Below, in pieces: positions 1-6,053 of a DNA stretch of 7,798 nt. Numbering within the stretch: the first letter of the stretch is position 1; each line of letters begins with the position of its first letter. The stretch spans positions 1-7,798 of the forward strand of contig JAZOOD010000020.1 in NCBI GenBank assembly GCA_045654805.1, read 5' to 3'. The notes under the pieces are model-generated. The model did not search any database and was not told the origin of the DNA. It worked only from the letters and a program-made list of their open reading frames with translations. Made by a program: the position numbers and the translations under genes. Source of the DNA: CAZNKU01 sp045654805. Its GTDB lineage: Bacteria; Bacillota; Clostridia; Monoglobales; Firm-18.

Positions 1-1
1 G

Positions 2-517
2 AGTGCCGAATCGGCTTCGCGGACCTTGTGGCTCACAACTGCTATTGCTGTGCTTGTAGTCTTTGTATTGTTGTATAGCGAGTTCAAGAGTACATCGCTT
101 TCAGTTGTTGTCTTGTTGAATTTGCCGCTTGCTTTGATAGGTGGTGTCCTTGCAACATATTTTACATCGGCGGTAATGAGTATTCCTGCGATAATTGGTC
201 TTATTACGCTCTTTGGTATTGCAACGCGTAACGGAATATTGCTCGTGTCACGTTACCAACATCTGCGTGCCGAGGGCATGGCACTTGACGAGGCTGTGAT
301 GCACGGCTCGCTCGACCGCCTGACACCAATCCTTATGACAGCCTTTACATCGGCCTTGGCTTTGGTGCCTATGATTATGAACGGCTCAGCATCGGGCAAC
401 GAGATACAAAGCCCCATGGCGGTAGTTGTACTTGGCGGACTGTTGTCATCGACGTTGTTGAATATCTTTATAATCCCGATCGTATATCGTTGGGTGGTAA
501 AAAGAAATTATGTGTAA
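2..517 (+). CDS. CusA/CzcA-like RND efflux pump, C-terminal part
   Basis: This is the last 171 residues of an inner-membrane resistance-nodulation-division transporter; the frame is open from base 2, so the 5' end lies outside the window. Such pumps use proton entry to drive metal ions or drugs out through a periplasmic adaptor and an outer-membrane channel. Visible features are the alternating hydrophobic segments of the last transmembrane bundle (LWLTTAIAVLVVFVLLYSEF, then the LPLALIGG and IPAIIGLITLFG stretches), the family loop NGILLVSRYQHLR, GSLDRLTPILMTAFTSALAL, and the closing helix ending in NIFIIPIVYRWVVKR. The NGILL and EIQSPMAVVVLGGL wording fits the heavy-metal efflux branch (CusA/CzcA) better than the AcrB drug branch, but the substrate-binding part is not in view. 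It converges on the kinase gene, with a shared terminator between them. Confidence 0.9.
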   Translation, partial: SAESASRTLWLTTAIAVLVVFVLLYSEFKSTSLSVVVLLNLPLALIGGVLATYFTSAVMSIPAIIGLITLFGIATRNGILLVSRYQHLRAEGMALDEAVMHGSLDRLTPILMTAFTSALALVPMIMNGSASGNEIQSPMAVVVLGGLLSSTLLNIFIIPIVYRWVVKRNYV

Positions 518-519
518 AT

Positions 520-549
520 AAAAAATCAGGTTGTGAGACCTGATTTTTT
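520..549. terminator. Bidirectional rho-independent terminator
   Basis: A perfect 12-bp stem (AAAAAATCAGGT at 520-531 and ACCTGATTTTTT at 538-549) encloses the loop TGTGAG. The A-run on the left arm becomes a T-run on the opposite strand, so the hairpin can end transcription both from the efflux gene, whose stop is 3 nt upstream, and from the convergent kinase gene ending at 570. Confidence 0.85.
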
Positions 550-569
550 TATGATAAAGAGTGTGTGGA

Positions 570-2135
570 TTATAAATCCCCCACAATATTGTAATTCATC
601 CAATAAGGGTGTTCTTTGTATTGCTTCAACGATGCAGCCGGCACGTGGATTGTTGTAAGAGGGTTGTCTATGATTGCTGCAATTACAGGAGGTTCCGCTG
701 CGTGTATGTATATATGCTCGAGGCTGTCGCAATGAAAGAAAGCATAGTCGCCTATCTCGGTTACATTTTCCGGTATTACAATCTCTTCCAGGCCGGTACA
801 CTCCCAAAAGACACCTCGTTCAATTACCTTCAGACTTTGTGGCAATGAGATGTTTTTTAGCCCGGTACACCTGCCAAAGGCATCGTATTGGAGTCGTTCA
901 ACCCCTTCCAGGATATGTATGGCAACGAGTGAGATACAATCTACAAATGCAGAATGGCTTATAGCCTTTATTCCGGATGAGATTTTTACAGCCTTTAACC
1001 TACTCATTCGTGTAAAAGCAGATGTCGTATTTTCAATAGTTTCGGGAAGCGAAATTGTTACAATTGAATCGCAATCGGCAAAAGCATCATGACCAATCTC
1101 TCTTATTCCTTCCGGAATGTGTACCGACAGAATTTTACTCCCGAAAAATGCAGAGTCAGCAATGCTTACACTCTTGTAAAGTCTGTTGTCTATTTTAATT
1201 TCATCCTGAATATATATATTACCCTCTTCGTTGCCGTTGCCACCTATGATTTCGCATGTGCCTTCCTCTTGCGACAATATTCTATAAATAGCACCTTTAT
1301 GTTCAATAGAAACAGACTCTTTATTTTCTGTTATGCCCAAGTAGGCAAAAGGTAACAGCAACAAGGCTGAAAGTGCTGCTATGGAATAGCTTTTTACTCT
1401 CTGTTTATTCAGGACGTTTATAATCTCATCAGTTGTAGTAAAGCGTTCACTCTTTTCAACTTTGAGACACCGTTTCTTTATATCGTTGAAAAGTCTTGGA
1501 TATTTTGCCTTTGTTCTTTTCTGAATGTGTTTCATCAAGCACCCGACAGAATAAATATCGCTTCTCATGTCAATTTCATCAATGTTTCCTGCTTGCATTT
1601 CGGGTGCGGCAAAAATCTTTGTGCAGCCGGTAGTGTGGTCGTTGCTGTTCGACAGGCAGAAACCTAAATCAACAAGTACAATTTCGTTAGTGGTTTTAGT
1701 GAGCAGAATATTTTGTGGCTTTACATCACAATGTACAATGCCACACTTGTGCAATGCCGACAACCCTTGCAACAACTGTACAAGCAACTTTTTTACATTC
1801 TGCCATTTTTGGAAATATTCAGGTTCGGTAGCAAGTTTTTCATCCAACGTAATGCTGTTTATGTATTCCATTAGAATGTACAGTCCGTCGGAATCTTCTT
1901 TGATGCAGATATATTTTACAACATACGGACTTTCAATGCTCTTTCCTGCCTCGAACTCTTTGAAGAAAGCCTCGCGGTAGCGGCTGTCGCAAGCATATTC
2001 CCTACGCAACTGCTTCATGAAATATAGCCTGCCGTCAATGCGTCGCTTGAATGTATTAGACGTCGCACCGGTAATGCCCAAAAATTCAATTTTGTCATCG
2101 CTCAGATTGCTGTTTATAAAGCCCGATGTTTGCAT
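570..2135 (-). CDS. Membrane Ser/Thr protein kinase with C-terminal BspA-type leucine-rich repeats
   Basis: A 521-aa Hanks-type (eukaryote-like) kinase. Residues about 15-245 form the kinase domain: a degenerate glycine loop near 20-30, the ATP-anchoring Lys41 (YFMKQL), a candidate helix-C Glu60/62, the catalytic loop HCDVKPQN (135-142), DLG at 156-158 replacing DFG, APE at 177-179 and the SDIYSVG motif with Asp193. The catalytic Lys and Asp residues are all present, so it should be active; Cys136 in place of Arg makes it a non-RD kinase. One transmembrane segment (about 249-268) follows. Residues 338-475 hold six 23-residue BspA/LRR_5 repeats with the pattern (I/L)P.(G/S)(V/I)..I...AF..C..L. 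The end (IHVPAASLKQYKEHPYW) is the usual BspA-type cap. Inferred topology is cytoplasmic kinase and periplasmic LRR sensor. It starts 3 nt after the upstream gene's stop, so the two are co-transcribed. Ligand and targets are unknown. Confidence 0.88.
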   Translation of the reverse strand: MQTSGFINSNLSDDKIEFLGITGATSNTFKRRIDGRLYFMKQLRREYACDSRYREAFFKEFEAGKSIESPYVVKYICIKEDSDGLYILMEYINSITLDEKLATEPEYFQKWQNVKKLLVQLLQGLSALHKCGIVHCDVKPQNILLTKTTNEIVLVDLGFCLSNSNDHTTGCTKIFAAPEMQAGNIDEIDMRSDIYSVGCLMKHIQKRTKAKYPRLFNDIKKRCLKVEKSERFTTTDEIINVLNKQRVKSYSIAALSALLLLPFAYLGITENKESVSIEHKGAIYRILSQEEGTCEIIGGNGNEEGNIYIQDEIKIDNRLYKSVSIADSAFFGSKILSVHIPEGIREIGHDAFADCDSIVTISLPETIENTTSAFTRMSRLKAVKISSGIKAISHSAFVDCISLVAIHILEGVERLQYDAFGRCTGLKNISLPQSLKVIERGVFWECTGLEEIVIPENVTEIGDYAFFHCDSLEHIYIHAAEPPVIAAIIDNPLTTIHVPAASLKQYKEHPYWMNYNIVGDL

Positions 2136-2138
2136 AAA

Positions 2139-2708
2139 TTATAAAATCCTGTATTTTACACCGTTCACTCTGCCACATACATAATTTACAGGAGTACTGT
2201 TCTTGTGTACAAGGCAACGTAAGGTAAGCGGTTCACCGTCTATAATCTGTCCGCAAAGGAAAGTGTCACCCACACTCAGTTTGCTGTTGCTGCTATCAAC
2301 AACCTTGAACATTTCAAGCCCCTCATAGTTTATTGTAACGCAACGGTCGGGATACCAGCGGAGTTCAACACGTGTACCTCGACAGAGTGACTGTGTTAAA
2401 AGACATTCGTTAAGCAGAAAATCACTCTCAACATCATTTTCTCCATTGAAATTACTTTCAAAAGCATCAATATCTGAATAACCCACATACTGTGCAAGCA
2501 CATTCAATGTACTACGGAATGGAGTACGATTTACGGAATCACCAACATAACCCCAAAAACGTTTAAGTGTTATAGTGGCAATGTGGTTCTTTGTAGCGTC
2601 AAAAATCCGCATAGAAAGAAAATCAAAATCACGGGGAGTCTTCATTTTACGCCCCGCAACCTTTTCAACTCTTAACCTGAGAGCATTATGTATGTTATCG
2701 TTTATCAT
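2139..2708 (-). CDS. Hypothetical protein with a Bacteroidetes DNA-binding-like N-terminal region
   Basis: A 189-aa soluble protein without signal peptide or membrane segment. Residues about 25-85 (ITLKRFWGYVGDS, then RSTLNVLAQYVGYSDIDAFE) resemble the N-terminal module of many Bacteroidetes proteins of the type 'tl.RfwGy......s.stLn.La.ylGY.dw..F', which looks like a small helical, possibly nucleic-acid-binding unit. Residues about 105-189 are rich in predicted beta strands (RVELRWYPDRCVTINYEG, VGDTFLCGQIIDGEPLTLRC), suggesting a small beta-barrel-like domain of unknown ligand. It is the first gene of a two-gene operon with the membrane kinase, so it may be a partner or substrate of that kinase, or a regulator. 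No catalytic motif is recognised. The start at 2708 is the first Met of the frame and lies about 80 nt downstream of a good -7 box. The function call is weak; that the gene is real is well supported. Confidence 0.7.
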   Translation of the reverse strand: MINDNIHNALRLRVEKVAGRKMKTPRDFDFLSMRIFDATKNHIATITLKRFWGYVGDSVNRTPFRSTLNVLAQYVGYSDIDAFESNFNGENDVESDFLLNECLLTQSLCRGTRVELRWYPDRCVTINYEGLEMFKVVDSSNSKLSVGDTFLCGQIIDGEPLTLRCLVHKNSTPVNYVCGRVNGVKYRIL

Positions 2709-2787
2709 TGTTTCGAGTGTTTTTCATCTGCGAATTTAGAATAAAAAAGTTATTGACGTAGTAAGAAATAATAAAAATCGCGGTTGG

Positions 2788-2795
2788 CAAATATA
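2788..2795 (-). promoter_or_regulatory. Bacteroides-type -7 box for the regulator/kinase operon
   Basis: Read on the minus strand this is TATATTTG, a perfect match to the Bacteroidetes -7 consensus TAnnTTTG. It gives a leader of roughly 70 nt before the ATG at 2708. No TTG is found at the expected -33 position; that stretch is instead filled by the repeated TAGTTCTTTT sequence, so the promoter may be weak or depend on an activator. Confidence 0.45.
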
Positions 2796-2826
2796 AAAGA
2801 ACTAAAAAGAACTAATAAAAGAACTA
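2795..2826. repeat. Three phased AAAAGAACTA direct repeats in the divergent intergenic region
   Basis: The 10-mer AAAAGAACTA occurs at 2795-2804, 2805-2814 and 2817-2826, that is at spacings of 10 and 12 nt, close to one helical turn. The array directly abuts the -7 box of the minus-strand operon and covers its -33 region, and it lies upstream of the RiPP-like genes on the other strand. It could be an operator for a protein binding one DNA face, an intrinsically bent A-tract element, or a product of strand slippage in AT-rich DNA. Operator function is inferred. Confidence 0.5.
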
Positions 2827-2919
2827 AAATGAATTCGTTTTGTCACTCTTTTTTTTCTAATCTTGCAACCCGAAATTTGAATATTGTTCAAATGTTCAAG
2901 AAAAAGCCGATTCGCTTAA

Positions 2920-2944
2920 AAGGAGGTAGGCATAAATGAATTAA
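2920..2944 (+). promoter_or_regulatory. Strong Shine-Dalgarno with a two-codon mini-ORF in the precursor leader
   Basis: AGGAGGT at 2921-2927 is followed, with about 9 nt spacing, by ATG AAT TAA (2936-2944), which encodes Met-Asn-stop. The precursor ATG at 2957 starts 13 nt after that stop and is about 30 nt from the Shine-Dalgarno, too far for normal use. TAA at 2945-2947 closes the precursor frame upstream, so 2957 is its first possible ATG. The arrangement allows loading at the mini-ORF and re-initiation at the precursor. Strong Shine-Dalgarno sites are uncommon in Bacteroidetes. Regulatory meaning is inferred. Confidence 0.4.
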
Positions 2945-2956
2945 TAATCTTTACTT

Positions 2957-3109
2957 ATGAAGAAGTATCAGAAAGCGAAAATGATTGCTAAGAATCTTCC
3001 TACAGGTTCTTATGCAGCCGGTTGTAGCAAAAACTACACAAACAAAGCAAGCTGTCTTTCTTCTGCCCCATCAAAGGGTTATTGCAGAGACTGCGAGAGA
3101 GACAATTAA
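2957..3109 (+). CDS. Putative RiPP precursor peptide (Cys-containing, 50 aa)
   Basis: A 50-residue peptide with a basic, leader-like N-terminal half (MKKYQKAKMIAKNLPTGSYA) and a C-terminal half rich in Cys, Ser, Asn, Lys and Gly. The four cysteines are C23, C33, C43 and C46, the first three exactly ten residues apart and the last two in a CRDC motif. It has no hydrophobic signal sequence. It sits directly upstream of two radical SAM/SPASM enzymes with PqqD-like domains, the usual place for a substrate of such maturases. Inferred role: leader of about 22 residues recognised by the PqqD-like domains, and a core from C23 onward that receives radical crosslinks (thioether or carbon-carbon). The AAG-C boundary at 20-23 is a plausible but unproven cleavage site. 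I cannot place it in a named precursor family. Alternative: a small Cys-based metal-binding protein. The first in-frame ATG is used. Confidence 0.75.
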   Translation: MKKYQKAKMIAKNLPTGSYAAGCSKNYTNKASCLSSAPSKGYCRDCERDN

Positions 3110-3117
3110 TTCTATTA

Positions 3118-3145
3118 ATCTAAGGCGTTGTATAACGCCTTAGAT
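3118..3145 (+). terminator. Intercistronic hairpin between precursor and maturase genes (attenuator)
   Basis: A perfect stem (TCTAAGGCGTT at 3119-3129 and AACGCCTTAGA at 3134-3144, plus a flanking A-T pair) with the loop GTAT lies just after the precursor stop. It is followed by AT-rich sequence (ATTATTTATT) rather than a clean T-run, so it probably terminates partially or protects the 3' end of the precursor message. Either would raise the precursor above its enzymes, as is common in RiPP operons. Confidence 0.7.
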
Positions 3146-3174
3146 ATTATTTATTCCAATATTGAAACTTACAA

Positions 3175-4545
3175 ATGCTATATTTCTGTTTATCCAAACA
3201 TAGTTATATAAAATGTACTGAAAATTATGCATATATTGCTAATCAAAGTACTGGCAGTCAGTTAATATACGACGCAAATGGCGAAGCTTTTGTCAGTATG
3301 CTTACGCATACACCACAAAAAATCGAAGATGCATTAAATAAATTATCTCTTTGTTACGAAGATGTTAATGTTGACGAATTACGAATTGACTTTATAGAGT
3401 TTTTAAATGAACTTTCAGATGCAGGCTTTGTGATATTGGGAACAACTGTTAATCAAATTTCAAGGAAAAATAGAGAAAAAATAGAATATCATCTTGATAT
3501 ACCACAAATTACGGATTTAACAATAGAGATTACAAATTGTTGTAATGAACGTTGTGTTCATTGCTATCTTCCAAACAAACTAAAAGACAATGGTGAAATA
3601 TTAGAAATTGATGTTATTAAATCATTGGTCGAAGAATTTGTTGAAATGGGTGGTAAAACTGTGACTTTGACAGGTGGTGAGGTTATGCTCTATCAAGATT
3701 TATTGGACTTATTGCATTATATAAGTGAGAAGAAATTAAAAATAATTATTTATTCGAATTTAATTGCACTTTCAGAAAAAATACTTCAGAATCTTAAAGA
3801 AATAAATATATCCTTTGTTAAGGTTTCGTTATATGCAGTAAATACCGTTGCTCACGATTCAATAACAGGTGTAAAAGGGTCGTGCCAACGTACTATAAAA
3901 TCCATAGAATTGCTCAAAAATACCGGTATACCTTTGAAAATAGCTTGTCCGGTAATGAAAGAGAATAGTAAAGACGTTACAAATGTCCTTGATTACGCAA
4001 AAAAACAAGATATTCCAATAGAACTAGAATTGAATATAACACCAAGAGAAGATGGAAGCAAAGATAATTTGGAACATCGACTCACAATAAATGAGATGGA
4101 AGAATTGCTAATGGAGCTAATGGAATATGATAAAGAGTATACGGTTAATCTGCTTCAACGTCACAAAAACAGATACGATGAAAACTTTAATTTAGCAGAA
4201 TATTTGAATTATCCCGTATGCACTGCCGGGCACTATGGTTTGTATGTTACTGCGGGCGGAAAAGTTACAATCTGTCCCAACATGCAAGGGAAAGAGGCAA
4301 GTCACATCAATAAAGACACTTTGAAGTCTATTTGGTATAATAGCGAAAGTATAAATTCTTTGAGAAAAACAACAGAGGGAAAATTTATTGAATGTATAAA
4401 TTGCAAAGCCAGTGACTATTGTTTTCGCTGTTTTGCAAGGAATTATACAGAAACCGGAGATTGCATGAAATATCCGGAATATGCGTGCCAAATGGCTTTT
4501 TTAGCGAAAAAAATAGTTGAAAATAAAAATAGACCGATATGCTAA
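3175..4545 (+). CDS. Radical SAM/SPASM peptide maturase with PqqD-like N-terminal domain (first of two)
   Basis: A 456-aa protein. Residues about 5-95 (from SYIKCTENYAYIANQ to DAGFVILG) have the look of a PqqD-like RiPP recognition element, which binds precursor leaders. The radical SAM barrel follows: its 4Fe-4S cluster motif is C123-x3-C127-x2-C130 (CNERCVHC), with the SAM-binding GGE at 167-169 and a TIM-barrel core to about 300. The C-terminal SPASM region carries C349, C367, C407, C410, C416, C419, and further C430 and C438, enough for two auxiliary clusters. Such enzymes cut SAM to the 5'-deoxyadenosyl radical and form thioether or C-C links in peptides. It is clearly paralogous to the next gene along its whole length. 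It overlaps that gene by 7 nt (ATGCTAA), so translation is coupled. The start is chosen by alignment with the paralogue's N-terminus; no strong Shine-Dalgarno is seen. The exact modification is unknown. Confidence 0.88.
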   Translation: MLYFCLSKHSYIKCTENYAYIANQSTGSQLIYDANGEAFVSMLTHTPQKIEDALNKLSLCYEDVNVDELRIDFIEFLNELSDAGFVILGTTVNQISRKNREKIEYHLDIPQITDLTIEITNCCNERCVHCYLPNKLKDNGEILEIDVIKSLVEEFVEMGGKTVTLTGGEVMLYQDLLDLLHYISEKKLKIIIYSNLIALSEKILQNLKEINISFVKVSLYAVNTVAHDSITGVKGSCQRTIKSIELLKNTGIPLKIACPVMKENSKDVTNVLDYAKKQDIPIELELNITPREDGSKDNLEHRLTINEMEELLMELMEYDKEYTVNLLQRHKNRYDENFNLAEYLNYPVCTAGHYGLYVTAGGKVTICPNMQGKEASHINKDTLKSIWYNSESINSLRKTTEGKFIECINCKASDYCFRCFARNYTETGDCMKYPEYACQMAFLAKKIVENKNRPIC

Positions 4546-6053
4546 TTAAACAATCAAAAAACAGCTTTATTCGTTGTACCGAACATTACGGATATATAAC
4601 AAACCAACTTACGCGTCACGATCGTATCTATGATGAATTTGGAGCCGATTTTCTACGTCATATAAGTCGCATTCCTCAGGACGTTACTAATATAGTAGAA
4701 GACTTGCTGAAAATTTATGAAGATGTCGATTTTGATACGCTTTATAATGATTTTATAGACTTTGCAAAAAGTTTGGCCAGTGACAACTTTATTTTAATGG
4801 GTGAAACATTGGAAGAGTTGGATTCCAAGGAACTTGATTTTACTTATGAGATAGAAAAGCCCAAAACTATGATGAATGATTTTTATCAAAAAACCGAAGA
4901 GAAAGTAAGTGAGAATACTCGCGATTTCTTTTTGGAAGAAGTTCAGGGGCGCCCATTGATTTCAAATATTCAATTCGAGTTGTCAAGTCGATGTAATGAA
5001 CGTTGTATACATTGTTACATACCAAACAGCAAAAAGAATAAGGGCTTTGATATGCCCACGCAAAAAGTAAAGAATATATTAGACGAGTTTGCCGAGATGG
5101 GTGGAATACACGTTACTTTATCCGGTGGCGAAGTCCTTTTGCATAAGAATTTGATGGATATTATAGCTTATTGTAGAGAAAAGGACTTTAAGATTACAAT
5201 ACTATCTAACTTGATATCTCTTACAGATGAACAAATTCCGTTGTTAAAACAGGCAAATCTCTCATTGGTTCAAACATCATTGTATTCTATGAACCCCGAT
5301 GTTCACGATACGATTACAACCGTGAAAGGGTCGTGGAAGAAGACGAAAGATGCAATTGATAAACTTGTCAAAGCCGATATTCCTGTTCAAATTTCGTGTC
5401 CTATAATGAAAGCGAACAAGAATGACTACGGTGAGGTTGTTAAGTATGCACATACATTAAAAATTAAAGTTCAAACAGACTTTATGCTTATAGCTCGTGC
5501 CGATTTAGATACGGAAAACCTTGCAAACCGTTTATCTATCGAAGAAACCGCAGAAGTTATAAAAGATATCATAAAGGATGACATAAAGTATTATGAAGAA
5601 ACACTTACAAAAGTAACTCGTGCAGAATTATATGAGATTGATCCGGAAAGGTTCAAAAAACAGCCTGTTTGTGGAGTAGGGTACGACAACTGCTGTATAA
5701 CCGCAAATGGTGATGTGTATCCTTGTGCTGGCTGGCAGGATTATGTTCTTGGAAATGTTTATAAACAATCTCTTCGTGAAATTTGGGAGAATAGTCCACG
5801 AGTAAAAGATTTGCGAAAAATAACTCAGGGCTCTTTCCCCCAGTGTTTAGAATGTGAAGCAAGTGATTATTGTGCACGTTGTCTTGTACGAAATTATAAT
5901 GAATCTGGTGGAGATATGTTTACTATAAGCAAGCATTTTTGTGATGTTGCATTCTTAAACAAGAAATTAGTAGAAGAGGCCTTTGGTCCTGAATATGAAC
6001 GAAGAGAAAGAATTCTTGAAGAGAAAATGAAAAAGAATAACACTTCATGTTGA
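4539..6053 (+). CDS. Radical SAM/SPASM peptide maturase with PqqD-like N-terminal domain (second of two)
   Basis: A 504-aa paralogue of the preceding gene. A PqqD-like leader-binding region spans about residues 5-90 (SFIRCTEHYGYITNQ onward). It is followed by an extra linker of some 30 residues (about 100-138, charged, probably helical) that the first enzyme lacks. The radical SAM cluster is C152-x3-C156-x2-C159 (CNERCIHC), with GGE at 196-198. The SPASM region has C378, C385/C386, C396, C436, C439, C445, C448 and C468, in the typical order for two auxiliary iron-sulfur clusters; the NGDVYPCAGW stretch is a very typical SPASM motif. A charged helical tail (about 470-504) is longer than in the first enzyme. 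The start overlaps the upstream stop by 7 nt, and the stop overlaps the next start by 7 nt. Likely role: a second, different or sequential crosslink on the same precursor. That the two enzymes act as a complex is possible but unproven. Confidence 0.9.
   Translation: MLIKQSKNSFIRCTEHYGYITNQLTRHDRIYDEFGADFLRHISRIPQDVTNIVEDLLKIYEDVDFDTLYNDFIDFAKSLASDNFILMGETLEELDSKELDFTYEIEKPKTMMNDFYQKTEEKVSENTRDFFLEEVQGRPLISNIQFELSSRCNERCIHCYIPNSKKNKGFDMPTQKVKNILDEFAEMGGIHVTLSGGEVLLHKNLMDIIAYCREKDFKITILSNLISLTDEQIPLLKQANLSLVQTSLYSMNPDVHDTITTVKGSWKKTKDAIDKLVKADIPVQISCPIMKANKNDYGEVVKYAHTLKIKVQTDFMLIARADLDTENLANRLSIEETAEVIKDIIKDDIKYYEETLTKVTRAELYEIDPERFKKQPVCGVGYDNCCITANGDVYPCAGWQDYVLGNVYKQSLREIWENSPRVKDLRKITQGSFPQCLECEASDYCARCLVRNYNESGGDMFTISKHFCDVAFLNKKLVEEAFGPEYERRERILEEKMKKNNTSC

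Noticed and set aside
526..1980. Several plus- and minus-strand open frames overlapping the kinase gene
   Set aside because: They are shadow frames of a well-supported kinase/BspA coding sequence and show no domain motifs.
2858..2879. TAATCTTG (2858) and GAAATTTG (2872) as -7 boxes for the precursor operon
   Set aside because: Each has one mismatch to TAnnTTTG, and the only nearby TTG (2840-2842) is 15 or 29 nt away instead of about 19-21. I cannot place this promoter with confidence.
2957..3109. The YAAGC stretch of the small peptide as a lipoprotein signal (lipobox)
   Set aside because: The residues before it are basic and polar with no hydrophobic stretch, so a type II signal peptide is not credible.
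4537..6053. Both maturases end in a C-terminal cysteine (RPIC and NTSC), which might look functional
   Set aside because: In each case the last codon (TGC, TGT) is the TG of the next gene's ATG in the overlaps ATGCTAA and ATGTTGA. The overlap itself nearly dictates a terminal Cys, so it is probably a by-product of gene packing.
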